Part shown: positions 1-8,541 of the stretch, in pieces
Layout of the letters: every line of letters starts with the position of its first letter
How positions within the stretch are numbered: position 1 is the stretch's first letter
From: Lysobacteraceae bacterium
Lineage (GTDB): Bacteria; Bdellovibrionota; UBA1018; JAGTJX01
DNA length: 64,000 bases
NCBI GenBank assembly: GCA_023657465.1
Contig: JAGTJX010000001.1
Coordinates: forward strand, 297,090-361,089
Direction: 5' to 3'
Made by a program: the position numbers and the translations under genes
Notes under the pieces: model-generated
What the model was told of the DNA's origin: nothing
Database searches by the model: none
What the model saw: only the letters and a program-made list of their open reading frames with translations

Positions 1-1439
1 TTGGTTTCTGAGTGGTGCGAGTTAAACACTGGGTGAACAAGAATTTTAGACTGTCTTGAGAGTGATGCTGGAATACTCCAAGCAGTGGAATCAACTGTAG
101 TCATCCACTCACTGCTCTTGTATTCAACAGCAAAACAAGACGCGAGATCCAACCAGTTTTGCTTAGTCGTGGTTTCATCAAAGGAAACTCTGACTGAATC
201 CTTTAGCCAGTAAGCCCGGATGCTTCTTCTCTCCATTTCGGATTTAATTTTTGTAGCAAGCGTACTGCCAACTTCAAGTTCAATTGTATCAAAGAAGGAG
301 TCAGACTTTAGCTTGAATCCAAACTTCTTCACCACTAATGCGAAGAGTGCTGTGAACTCATGGACGCGTGACGCTATTTGCTTAATTCCTTCTGGGCCAT
401 GATAAACCGCATACATGCTTGAAATAATTGCAAGCAGCACTTGAGCGGTACAAATATTACTGCTCGCCTTCTCCCTGCGAATATGTTGTTCGCGTGTTTG
501 AAGTGCGAGTCTGTATGCAGTTTTACCTTGAGCATCTTTCGATACTCCGACGATTCTTCCAGGAATGAGTCTTTTGAAATCATCTTTTGTGGACATGTAA
601 GCAGCGTGCGGTCCGCCGAAGCCCATTGGCACACCAAACCTCTGCGAAGTTCCAACTGCAATATCAGCACCTAATTCTCCTGGTGGTTTTAACAGCGCAA
701 GAGAAAGAAGGTCACAAATCATGATGACCATACAGTTTGACTGTTTGGCTTTCTTAATGAGTTCTTCGTAATTTTCAATTTTTCCACTCGCCTTTGGATA
801 TTGAAGTACGATCGCAAGTGGATTGGATGAGAACGTTTCTTTTAAGGTGTCAACTTGTGTGATTTTAATTCCAAGAGGCTGAGTTCTTGTTTTGATTACT
901 TCTACTGTTTGTTCAAAAATATCTTGATCGATAATCACAGGACGATCGGAAGTCTTGTTTTGTGAATAGAAGCAAAGATTCACTGCTTCTGCAGCAGCAG
1001 TCGCTTCATCTAAGAGCGATGCGTTTGAGATCGGAAGCGCTGTCAAATCTGAAATCATTGTTTGAAAGTTGAGAAGCGCCTCAAGTCTGCCTTGTGCAAT
1101 TTCAGCTTGATAAGGCGTATACTGAGTGTACCATCCTGGATTTTCCAAAATTGTTCTCTGAATGACTGAAGGAGTAATTGTATCGTAATAACCCTGACCC
1201 AAATGAGATTGCGTCACTTGATTTTTTTTTGAAATTCTTCTGAGCTCATTCAAAGCATCTGATTCACTCAAGGCTTTTGGAATATCGAGAACTTTTTTTG
1301 CAAGAGCAATATCTCTTGGAACGGCTTGCTCAATTAATTCATTAATCTCGGAAAGGCCGAGTGCCTGAGTCATTTTTTTCTCTTCAGTAGTTCCAATTCC
1401 AAGGTGGCGGCTAGCAAAGTTTTGTTGCTCAAACTTCAT
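1..1439 (-). CDS. gcvP: Glycine dehydrogenase (decarboxylating), P protein, N-terminal half
   Basis: P protein of the glycine cleavage system, a PLP enzyme that decarboxylates glycine and passes the aminomethyl group to the lipoyl arm of GcvH. The frame is open from the ATG at 1439 to the window edge (about 479 codons). It begins MKFEQQNFASRHLGIG and contains YTPYQAEIAQGR, FGVPMGFGGPHAA and REQHIRREKASSNICTAQ, all typical of GcvP. It reads on into HPVFNSHHSET, where the C-terminal half starts, so this is the fused (about 950 aa) form and not split gcvPA/gcvPB. The PLP lysine lies in the missing half. A GGAGAG ribosome site sits about 8 nt before the ATG. No gcvT or gcvH lies upstream, so gcvP starts its own transcript here. 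It is partial only because of the window edge. Confidence 0.93.
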   Translation of the reverse strand, partial: MKFEQQNFASRHLGIGTTEEKKMTQALGLSEINELIEQAVPRDIALAKKVLDIPKALSESDALNELRRISKKNQVTQSHLGQGYYDTITPSVIQRTILENPGWYTQYTPYQAEIAQGRLEALLNFQTMISDLTALPISNASLLDEATAAAEAVNLCFYSQNKTSDRPVIIDQDIFEQTVEVIKTRTQPLGIKITQVDTLKETFSSNPLAIVLQYPKASGKIENYEELIKKAKQSNCMVIMICDLLSLALLKPPGELGADIAVGTSQRFGVPMGFGGPHAAYMSTKDDFKRLIPGRIVGVSKDAQGKTAYRLALQTREQHIRREKASSNICTAQVLLAIISSMYAVYHGPEGIKQIASRVHEFTALFALVVKKFGFKLKSDSFFDTIELEVGSTLATKIKSEMERRSIRAYWLKDSVRVSFDETTTKQNWLDLASCFAVEYKSSEWMTTVDSTAWSIPASLSRQSKILVHPVFNSHHSET

Positions 1440-1552
1440 ATATATTCTCTCCGATTTCCTTTGTCTGACTCTATCAATTTTAGATTTTCCTTGACACACT
1501 TTTTTTATAAATTGCTTTTCAAACTAGTTTCTTCGGGTATTTTCTAACCGAC

Positions 1553-1858
1553 ATGCAATCCCAAGAACAAACCCAACCTATCCGCTTAACCGACGAACAG
1601 TTGATCAAGCAAATCAACGCAGCTTTTGTTAATTCTCACGCTCATGGCCAAAAAGAATCCTCTGCTCAAGAACTCCAAAGAATTCTTACCAGTCCTGCGC
1701 TAGGTGCCATCTTAAGATCTATTAGAATTTTAGCTTCTGAAGAAGGAATCACGGAAATGGTTGCCGCTGAAAATGTAGTAGATGCCATGCAAAGTTTAGA
1801 CTCAATTTGGACTCAGTACTTGATTCAAGAAGGTCTTGCCCGCATTAAACAGGTTTAA
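1553..1858 (+). CDS. Small hypothetical protein, 101 aa
   Basis: No family was recognised. The predicted protein is soluble, mostly helical, and has no signal peptide or membrane segment. It is rich in Gln and Ala, with a hydrophobic central helix around residues 45-65 (ALGAILRSIRILASEEGI). It is transcribed divergently from gcvP across a 113-bp gap and ends 6 bp from the convergent TonB-family gene. No clear Shine-Dalgarno sequence precedes the ATG. A TTGACA box at 1491-1496 could be a -35 element, but no convincing -10 sits 17 bp downstream. Support is mainly the open frame filling an otherwise empty slot between two real genes, so it is probably but not certainly a gene. Confidence 0.55.
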   Translation: MQSQEQTQPIRLTDEQLIKQINAAFVNSHAHGQKESSAQELQRILTSPALGAILRSIRILASEEGITEMVAAENVVDAMQSLDSIWTQYLIQEGLARIKQV

Positions 1859-1864
1859 TGGCAA

Positions 1865-2668
1865 CTAAGTCCTCAGTAAGAAATCCCAGCGAATCTGAAT
1901 ATTACCTGAGGCGTCTGACAAACCTCCGGGAGGATTAGGAAAAGGACCTGCACTATTAAAGGCTTTGATTGCTGCATCATCAAGCGCTCTTGTTCCAGAT
2001 TCTTCCAACACCCTTACTTCTACAACCTCTCCCTTTGTGTTTAAAACGACAACGGTTTTTGTGAGGTACTCCATTTCGGAAGCAAGTCTTCTTCCTTTTC
2101 TAAACATACCTTCAATTTGTTTTCTTAAGATGGGCTGCCACGCTTGGTCAAGTTGGGTTCTAATTCTTTGAAAATATCCATAGAAAACAAACTCTTTTGT
2201 ATTGAGAGCTGTCTCACCTGCCTCTTCAAATCCTTTTACGAAATCTCCACCCGCAGGGCGTTCCTGTTGAATCGCCTGAGAGAACTGTGAGTAATTGCTT
2301 TTAAACATATCTCCAGATTTTGTTCCGCTATTATCTTTTGGAACAAGAGAGACACCAAGATTCGCAAGCTTAGGTTTAGCTACAGCTTTTTCTCTGAGGG
2401 TAGAGTTTCTTGCAACTGTCTGTTTAATAACAGTTCTATTCTTTTCTCCTAAGAATGCTTTTTTGTCTGGAGTAACAACTTCTTCTCCTTGGTCACTTTT
2501 TACAATAGCTTGATTTTTTGAGTCCTTGGAATCGATCCATTCAATTTGAACAACAGAGCTTTGCATTTGGTTTTGAATAATTCCAATCGCAATGAGGAAC
2601 AAAATAAACAACAAATGAATCGTCAACGAAATGACGACTGGATGTTGTAATTTGTGTCTCGTTTCCAT
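1865..2668 (-). CDS. TonB-family energy transducer-like protein
   Basis: Inner-membrane-anchored periplasmic protein of 267 aa. One N-terminal membrane segment (about residues 10-32, VVISLTIHLLFILFLIAIGI) is followed by a charged linker and a C-terminal TonB-type domain (about 165-267). Typical motifs of that domain are QAWQPILRKQIEG, TKTVVVLNTKGEVVEVRVLEESG and ALDDAAIKAFNSAGPFPNPP. Members of this family couple the ExbB/ExbD proton motor to outer-membrane receptors or stabilise the envelope. No exbB/exbD genes are adjacent and the usual Pro-Lys-rich linker is weak, so the partner is unknown. It lies just downstream of PBP1A on the same strand (57-bp gap) and may be co-transcribed with it. 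Confidence 0.82.
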   Translation of the reverse strand: METRHKLQHPVVISLTIHLLFILFLIAIGIIQNQMQSSVVQIEWIDSKDSKNQAIVKSDQGEEVVTPDKKAFLGEKNRTVIKQTVARNSTLREKAVAKPKLANLGVSLVPKDNSGTKSGDMFKSNYSQFSQAIQQERPAGGDFVKGFEEAGETALNTKEFVFYGYFQRIRTQLDQAWQPILRKQIEGMFRKGRRLASEMEYLTKTVVVLNTKGEVVEVRVLEESGTRALDDAAIKAFNSAGPFPNPPGGLSDASGNIQIRWDFLLRT

Positions 2669-2725
2669 TGACTTTTACTCTCCCATGGACGCTTCGGGGC
2701 ATTATTTGATCTTCTTTAAGTTTAT

Positions 2726-5254
2726 TTAATCTTCCTTGAGGAATTCGCCAGAATCAGCAGGTGCTGACTCCATAGAGGGATTAGAGCTTCTCTCAACTGG
2801 TATGGTGCCTTCTATGAACACTTCTTGGATCGCTTGAGGTGATCTAGGTCCAGTGAGCTTACCCGTTCGCTTATCGACGTAGGTATGCACGACTCCTGCA
2901 GGAACAGGGAAGTCCACCGGTGGATAATTTTTGACTGCTTCATTCATGTACTCTAGCCATATGGGGAGAGCTGCGTTTGCGCCTGTTTCACCTGGCCCCA
3001 TGCTTTGGGAGTCGTCAAATCCTACCCAAACACCTGTGAGTAAGTTAGGAGTATAACCCATAAACCATGCATCTTTATAATCGTTCGTCGTTCCTGTTTT
3101 TCCTGCTGCTGGACGGCCTAACGATTTTGCTTTTCTTCCTGAACCGAAATCAACAACCTCACGCATGAGTTTAGTCATGATGAAGGCAATTCTTGGATCT
3201 AAGACTTGGTTGGGATCTTTTGAATATGCATCTGCACTCCACCCACTCATACGGACTGAAGGTGACGGGTTCGGTGTAGGTTCACCACTTGTTGGATCAA
3301 TCGAAACAACGGTTGCACTTGGTGATGGGATTGGATCTGCTCCCATTTGCGGTTGCGTAGATTGTTCTGAGTCAATTTTTTCTAAGGTCTTTCCATTTGC
3401 ACCTTCAACTTTTGTATAAAACGCAGGTGCAAACTTTCGCCCCTGTCTCCCAAACGCAGCGTAAACCTGTACGAGTTCATATAGTGAAATAACCGACGAG
3501 CCTAGAGAGATTGAAAGATCATGATTAAATTCACTAATAAATCCTAGTCTCTTAGCGTATTCGATCAAATACTCCACACCAATTGCCTGGACCATTTTAA
3601 TTGTTGGAATGTTACGCGAGTGAATGAGCGCTTCTCTTAAGGTTGTATCTCCGTAAAATTTTTCTTCGTAGTTTCCGGGCTTCCACTTTCCGTACTCCTT
3701 GTCATCATAAACAATAGGAGCGTCGACGATCACACTTGCAGCTGTAAAACCTTTTTCGAGTGCGGCTGAAAAAATAATTGGCTTAAAAGCTGAGCCCGGT
3801 TGTCTCTTTGCTTGAATGGCTCTGTTGAAGTTAGATCGTTCAAAATCGTAGCCTCCCGTCATTGCCAGAACTGCACCACTGTTTAAATCAACTGAAAGAA
3901 GTGCACCCTGAATGACGGGGTGTTGTTCGAGTGTGTACCACTTTCCCTCTTTATCATTTTTAACCCAACGACAGAGGATCACATCGCCAGGTGTGAGTGG
4001 CGTTTTCTGAAGATACTCTTTTGCCCAGTTGAGATCTTCTGCAGACATGAGACCTACTTCACCTGCTACTTGAATTTTTACTGTTTTAGATTTTGGTTCA
4101 GAGGTTAGAACTACAGCTTCTAAAAACTCTTCCGAATTTATTTCTCTTTTAGTTAAAGATTCAAGCGTTCCTTCATTCGTTAGATGAACTGCTGTAACTA
4201 GTTTTTTATTAAGTGCCTCGAGAACATCTTCATTATGTTTTTTTATTTCATCTTCAGTGTTTAAGTGTTTGATCGGTCCTCGGTAGCCTTTACGCTTATC
4301 CGCTGCTCTTAAACCAGTTGCAAGTGCTCTTTGCGCAACTCTATAGAGCCTTGGGCTTCCTGCTAGATGTACTTTGAGACCATCTTCATAAACAGCCTTC
4401 TCACCATAGCGCTGAATGAGATGTTTTCTGATATGCTCAATCAAATAAGACGCTTCAGATTTAATTTGTTCCTCTGATGGATAGAGCTTCACTTGCATGA
4501 TGGCAGCTTTCTTATATTCATTCTCAGTAATTGCCTTTACCTCGAACATTCTTTTCAAAACGTAGAGCTGTCTTTCTTTTGCTCTTTTTGGATTGAGGAG
4601 TGGAGAAAACTTACCTGGTGCTCTTGGCATACCTGCCAAAATGGCCATTTCTGCGAGAGTGAGTTCACTTACATTCTTGTGATAATAGGCTCGAGCAGCA
4701 GCTTGTACACCATGAGCTCCATGCCCCAAGTAGATTTGATTCAAATAAATATACAGAATCTGTTGTTTAGTCAGGTTGCTCTCAAGTCTATAGGCAATGA
4801 GGACCTCTTTAAGTTTTCTAACAATATTTCTGTCAGGAGTTAGGAAAAGCGACTTTGCAACTTGTTGAGTGATAGTGCTTCCTCCTTGAACCACGTGACC
4901 TGCCATAAGGTTTGCGATTGCTGCCCTTAGAATTGAAACAAAACTAATTCCAGTATGCTTAAAGAAAGTATCGTCTTCTGCTGCAACAAATGCATTAACG
5001 AGTTGCTCTGGAATTTTTTCATAAGGAACAACGTATCTACGTTCTTTATAAAACTCCGCAACGACTTCATCACGACCACCATCATGTGCAATAAACTGCG
5101 TAATTCCTGGAGGCTCATAATCTGCTATAGATTGAAACGAAGGAATATCTCCTGCAACCTTGAGCATGATGAGAATGAGTAAGCCTCCTACGAGTGTAGT
5201 CCCTGTTCCTAAAACCAAAATAATGCTGCGATAACTTGGTTTAATGGGACTCAT
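2726..5254 (-). CDS. mrcA: Penicillin-binding protein 1A (bifunctional peptidoglycan synthase)
   Basis: Class A PBP of 842 aa that polymerises glycan strands and cross-links peptides in the periplasm. An N-terminal membrane anchor (about 10-33) is followed by a GT51 glycosyltransferase domain. Its catalytic Glu93 lies in AAEDDTFFKHTG, with GGSTITQQVAKSLFL and NQIYLGHGAHGVQAAARAYY after it. An OB-like insert follows, then the transpeptidase domain with nucleophile Ser488 in RQPGSAFKPI, the SRN triad and KTGTTNDYKDAW. A Pro/Ser/Thr-rich insert (about residues 615-650) and an acidic tail are present. Its start overlaps the end of the upstream lipoprotein gene by 14 bp, which implies translational coupling. 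All catalytic motifs are intact. The split between mrcA and ponA naming is conventional only. Confidence 0.95.
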   Translation of the reverse strand: MSPIKPSYRSIILVLGTGTTLVGGLLILIMLKVAGDIPSFQSIADYEPPGITQFIAHDGGRDEVVAEFYKERRYVVPYEKIPEQLVNAFVAAEDDTFFKHTGISFVSILRAAIANLMAGHVVQGGSTITQQVAKSLFLTPDRNIVRKLKEVLIAYRLESNLTKQQILYIYLNQIYLGHGAHGVQAAARAYYHKNVSELTLAEMAILAGMPRAPGKFSPLLNPKRAKERQLYVLKRMFEVKAITENEYKKAAIMQVKLYPSEEQIKSEASYLIEHIRKHLIQRYGEKAVYEDGLKVHLAGSPRLYRVAQRALATGLRAADKRKGYRGPIKHLNTEDEIKKHNEDVLEALNKKLVTAVHLTNEGTLESLTKREINSEEFLEAVVLTSEPKSKTVKIQVAGEVGLMSAEDLNWAKEYLQKTPLTPGDVILCRWVKNDKEGKWYTLEQHPVIQGALLSVDLNSGAVLAMTGGYDFERSNFNRAIQAKRQPGSAFKPIIFSAALEKGFTAASVIVDAPIVYDDKEYGKWKPGNYEEKFYGDTTLREALIHSRNIPTIKMVQAIGVEYLIEYAKRLGFISEFNHDLSISLGSSVISLYELVQVYAAFGRQGRKFAPAFYTKVEGANGKTLEKIDSEQSTQPQMGADPIPSPSATVVSIDPTSGEPTPNPSPSVRMSGWSADAYSKDPNQVLDPRIAFIMTKLMREVVDFGSGRKAKSLGRPAAGKTGTTNDYKDAWFMGYTPNLLTGVWVGFDDSQSMGPGETGANAALPIWLEYMNEAVKNYPPVDFPVPAGVVHTYVDKRTGKLTGPRSPQAIQEVFIEGTIPVERSSNPSMESAPADSGEFLKED

Positions 5255-6125
5255 TTTTATCCTTTAACTCTTTTAACCAGGGCTTTAGCTTCTGAAGCTC
5301 TTGTTTTATGTATTTTTTCCCCAAAAATAAATGCTTAGATCTGGAGCTAGAATCAATTTGTTCGTTATGATTTTCCGGGAATTGAATAAAAAATCTATTT
5401 TCACTCTGCTCACCGGGAAATTCTTTTACAAGAAAAACTACAGGGTTTACCGTTTCGTTTTTTGTAAGCTCCAAATAAGTTTCTTTTGTTTTTGGCTTTA
5501 GACACGACTCGCTTGCATCGTCGATCCAACCACACCCCTTAAGTGAAGGCATAATTTTTTCTATGTAATTTGATTGGTCGAAAAAAACCCAACTTCCAGA
5601 ATCATTGTTTGCAACTAAAAACTCAGCAGAAACCCTTCCTTTGTTTTTTAAAGAAAAGATTTTTTCTAGCTTCTTTTGCAGTTCCTTTTTTTCAAATTTT
5701 TCCAACTCCTTATAGATTTGAGTCAAGTTCCAATCAGCCTTATTCACACTCTCAGATGCAATGTGCACCCCTGCCATTACAGCTGCTGTCTCTAGTGCAA
5801 TGATTTTATTAATTTGAATTCCTTCAAGTTCGATTTGTCTAATCGCTCCAATAATTACTGCAGGAGACTTTGGCATAGCTCCTAAGACAAGAGTGATTCC
5901 AAACTGATTATCTTTTTGAACTGTTGGCCCATACTCCTCACTTTCTTTTAGTGGAGTCACAAGGGGCGTCGGGCCCATAGGCTGTTCAGGTTGTGGTCCA
6001 TACGAATCCTTTGAATTGGATGTTTTTTGTGTGGTTGAGCAACTATAAAAGCCCGCCATGACCATTACGAAGATCGTGAGTAAAAGCGTTCTATTTTTTT
6101 GATTCTGCCGATTTCCAGTAAGCAA
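5241..6125 (-). CDS. Patatin-like lipoprotein lacking the catalytic serine motif (putative pseudoenzyme)
   Basis: A 294-aa secreted lipoprotein: hydrophobic signal sequence followed by the lipobox AGFYSC, lipidated at about Cys29. After a Pro-rich spacer, the segment from about residue 75 (GITLVLGAMPKSPAVIIGAI) through EGIQINKIIALETAAVMAGV follows the start of patatin/RssA-type phospholipases step by step (GxxLxGGGxKG, helix, then EGIxIDxIxGTSxGALxGA). The oxyanion glycines are changed to GAMPKS and the GxSxG nucleophile elbow to ALETA. No DGG/DGA motif is seen. If the fold is right, the enzyme is inactive. It overlaps tlyA by 35 bp upstream and PBP1A by 14 bp downstream, suggesting a role in wall growth. 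The remote homology is my inference. Confidence 0.6.
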   Translation of the reverse strand: MLTGNRQNQKNRTLLLTIFVMVMAGFYSCSTTQKTSNSKDSYGPQPEQPMGPTPLVTPLKESEEYGPTVQKDNQFGITLVLGAMPKSPAVIIGAIRQIELEGIQINKIIALETAAVMAGVHIASESVNKADWNLTQIYKELEKFEKKELQKKLEKIFSLKNKGRVSAEFLVANNDSGSWVFFDQSNYIEKIMPSLKGCGWIDDASESCLKPKTKETYLELTKNETVNPVVFLVKEFPGEQSENRFFIQFPENHNEQIDSSSRSKHLFLGKKYIKQELQKLKPWLKELKDKNESH

Positions 6126-6837
6126 GATATTCGATGTTTCCGTCTGTCCCTGTAATAGGAGAGGTTATCAGTCCTAGCCTAATCCTTCCATATTTTTGAA
6201 AGCATTCTGTTACGTTTTGAATTGCTCGTTCTCTTGCTGCTAAGTTTTTGACGATTCCACCTTTTTCAATACTGTCTGGACCGACTTCAAACTGTGGTTT
6301 TATGAGAGTAATCCAAACCGTTTCGGTATGACTTACGCGTGCCAGAGCTTCAGCAATTTTAGTTAATGAAATAAAGGAAACATCAACTACGATGACGTCT
6401 GGGGATCCGCTGATGTCATCACTTTTCATTGTTTTTGCATTAAATTTTTCAATAACTTTTACTTTCGGATTTGATCTTATTTTCCAATCCAACTGATTAT
6501 GCCCTACATCGAGCGCGACGACTTCCTTCGCTTTTCTTTCTAAAAGAACTTCAGTGAATCCTCCAGTAGATGCACCTACATCGAGAGCTTGTAGTCCTTG
6601 AACATCAATTTTGAACTCATTTAAAGCCGCAATAAGTTTGAGTGCGCCTCTAGATACATACCCATGATCTTCGGATCTCAGTCTTACAACTACATCTTCC
6701 GCTACGAGAGTTCCTGGTTTTGTACAAGGCTCATCATCAACGATCACCTGATCTGCCATAATGAGCGCTTGCGCTCTCTCTCGCGAAGGAGCTAGCCCTC
6801 TTTCTTTCAGCAGAATATCTATTCGTTTTTTTGTCAT
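6091..6837 (-). CDS. tlyA: TlyA family rRNA 2'-O-methyltransferase / hemolysin A family
   Basis: A 248-aa protein with an N-terminal S4 RNA-binding domain (about 1-60, RIDILLKERGLAPSRERAQ) and an FtsJ-type SAM methyltransferase domain. The SAM site reads ALDVGASTGGFTEVLL, followed by DVSFISLTKIAEAL and LIKPQFEVG, which carries the catalytic Lys. Family members methylate 2'-OH groups of cytidine in 16S and 23S rRNA; some were named hemolysins from early phenotypes. Its start overlaps the xseB stop by 4 bp (ATGA), a common xseB-tlyA arrangement. The length is normal and the motifs are intact. Confidence 0.92.
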   Translation of the reverse strand: MTKKRIDILLKERGLAPSRERAQALIMADQVIVDDEPCTKPGTLVAEDVVVRLRSEDHGYVSRGALKLIAALNEFKIDVQGLQALDVGASTGGFTEVLLERKAKEVVALDVGHNQLDWKIRSNPKVKVIEKFNAKTMKSDDISGSPDVIVVDVSFISLTKIAEALARVSHTETVWITLIKPQFEVGPDSIEKGGIVKNLAARERAIQNVTECFQKYGRIRLGLITSPITGTDGNIEYLAYWKSAESKK

Positions 6838-7073
6838 TCAGTCTGAGACGGATCAAACGGCTTAAGGGTAGAGTCTAAGTCTGATTTTCCTTGAACAAGT
6901 ACTTCAATTTTCTTCTCAGCTTGGGAGAGGTAAGTTTGGCAGAAACGACTGAGTTTAACGCCTTCTTCGAATTGCTTGAGTGAATCCTCAAGGCTCACAT
7001 CTCCAGACTCTAGTTTTTTAACTATGTTTTGGAGCTGCTCAATCGCCTGTTCAAAAGAAACGTTTTGTCCCAT
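6834..7073 (-). CDS. xseB: Exodeoxyribonuclease VII small subunit
   Basis: A 79-aa small subunit of exonuclease VII, which binds XseA and takes part in single-strand DNA degradation in repair. The family pattern FEQAIEQLQNIVKKLESGD, then SLEDSLKQFEEGVKLSRFC and LSQAEKKIEVL, is complete and predicts two coiled-coil helices. It is the first gene of a minus-strand operon xseB-tlyA-lipoprotein-PBP1A-TonB. xseA is not in the window. The 139-bp gap to the divergent transglycosylase gene at 7213 must hold its promoter. Confidence 0.93.
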   Translation of the reverse strand: MGQNVSFEQAIEQLQNIVKKLESGDVSLEDSLKQFEEGVKLSRFCQTYLSQAEKKIEVLVQGKSDLDSTLKPFDPSQTE

Positions 7074-7212
7074 GATTTCAAGGAACTAACATGTTTGAGC
7101 TTGGGTCGTCTACCCCTTAGACAGAAGCACAAACTCTAGTCACTTAATAGACCTATACTCCATTTTATCGGCTCTCAGCTGGCATAACACATGCAATTAA
7201 GGGTTCTGGACT

Positions 7213-8541
7213 ATGAAAGTTAGTATTCTTTTTTTGATCACATTTGTTTTATCCCAAGAGAGCCAAGGAGCATACTTCAGCCCTAATGACTCTTGGATGA
7301 GTACGCCTTCAAAAGGGGCTGCGAATTCTATTAATGCCAAGTCTATCTATTCTTTAAAAATATTAGACGAAAAACCAACAACAACCTATTCACTAGATCA
7401 AGTTCTCTCTGATCCAGACGCACTATTACCTGAAGAGTTTAGAGTTACTCCTGCATTAAAAGAAATTACAAAGTTTTGGCTCGCAATTTACACTAAGTAC
7501 GACTCCAAACAGACCGTTGTTTTTGATGAGACTCACCCAGAAATGATTTATGAAGTTCTTGACTTCCATGAACTAGAAAAAAAATCTAGAAATAGAATGG
7601 TTTATGAGATCGTTAGAGAGCAAAGAATAAAAAAAACACTGGCTGAATATCAATCTGCATTTCAATCGTTAAAAAGAAAAAAATATATAAAGAAAAAAAC
7701 CGCTGCGGAACAAAAAATATTATCAGCTCTATCTAAACTGGGTCATAAACATTCATTAAAAGAATTAGCAGATAATCTTAAAATTCAAACTGGCCAAAGA
7801 GACGCTCTTGTAGACGGTCTCTCACAATGGGAGCCTTTTGCAGGAAAAATTGAAACTATTTTTAAAGCAGTCGGAGTTCCAGCAGAGCTCGCTCGTTTAA
7901 GTCTAGTTGAAAGCAGTTTTAATCTCAAAGCGACATCTAAGGTTGGAGCGGTTGGCGTCTGGCAATTCATGGAATCATCAGGAAAACACTTCTTAAGAAT
8001 CTCCCCTGACAAAGGCATTGATGAAAGACGCTCTCCAATTAAGTCAGCGGTTGCAGCAGCAAAAATGTTGAAGCAAAACTACCGTGGTCTCAAGAGTTGG
8101 CCTTTTGCTGTTATCGCCTACAACTCTGGAATGAAGAAAATCATTCGAAACCCTAAAACTTTTAAAAACGACCACGGCTTATCAGAAGTCATTCGCCTCT
8201 GCGGTGGACCAAAAGGGTTAGGTTGGGCTGGTAAAAACTATTTCCCTGAGTTTCTTGCTATGCTTCACGCCGAAAAATACAGAAATCAGTTTTTTAACTT
8301 TGCTGAGCCTAAGTCACTTCAAGGTGTTGCATTCATTACCGTCAATTCAAAGGAATCACTTTTACAATACGCCGTTAAAAACGGAATAGATGCTGCAGCA
8401 TTGATGGGACTAAACCCAGACATTAAATCTCCTTATCAGAAAATCCCTAAAGGAACCTTAATTGCAATTCCTGATAAACATGACCGTTTTCAATTATTGC
8501 TAAGTACTGAGTTTAATAAACAACGCAATCACTCGGGTTGA
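7213..8541 (+). CDS. Membrane-bound lytic murein transglycosylase (MltD-like, SLT domain)
   Basis: A 442-aa secreted muramidase-type enzyme that cleaves the MurNAc-GlcNAc bond with 1,6-anhydro product formation. A short signal peptide (MKVSILFLITFVLSQESQGA) is followed by a charged helical region and then the SLT domain (about 210-330). The catalytic Glu is in RLSLVESSFN, followed by SKVGAVGVWQFMESSGK and FAVIAYNSGMKKI. The C-terminal part (about 375-430) looks like a degenerate LysM module ending in IPKGTLIAIPD. There is no lipobox, so it is probably periplasmic rather than outer-membrane lipidated. The 3' end overlaps the convergent 887-aa gene by 13 bp. Confidence 0.88.
   Translation: MKVSILFLITFVLSQESQGAYFSPNDSWMSTPSKGAANSINAKSIYSLKILDEKPTTTYSLDQVLSDPDALLPEEFRVTPALKEITKFWLAIYTKYDSKQTVVFDETHPEMIYEVLDFHELEKKSRNRMVYEIVREQRIKKTLAEYQSAFQSLKRKKYIKKKTAAEQKILSALSKLGHKHSLKELADNLKIQTGQRDALVDGLSQWEPFAGKIETIFKAVGVPAELARLSLVESSFNLKATSKVGAVGVWQFMESSGKHFLRISPDKGIDERRSPIKSAVAAAKMLKQNYRGLKSWPFAVIAYNSGMKKIIRNPKTFKNDHGLSEVIRLCGGPKGLGWAGKNYFPEFLAMLHAEKYRNQFFNFAEPKSLQGVAFITVNSKESLLQYAVKNGIDAAALMGLNPDIKSPYQKIPKGTLIAIPDKHDRFQLLLSTEFNKQRNHSG

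Noticed and set aside
374-674. ORFs of 98 aa (minus) and 77 aa (plus)
   Set aside because: Both lie inside gcvP in other frames and resemble no protein; gcvP is well supported across the whole stretch.
1441-1552. Glycine riboswitch before gcvP
   Set aside because: The gap is only 113 bp and AT-rich, without the conserved tandem aptamer core, so there is no room or motif for it.
7180-7195. Sigma54-like element TGGCATAACACATGCA before the lytic transglycosylase
   Set aside because: GG and GC are 12 bp apart as required, but the predicted start would leave only about 7 nt before the ATG with no ribosome site, and one such match is expected by chance.
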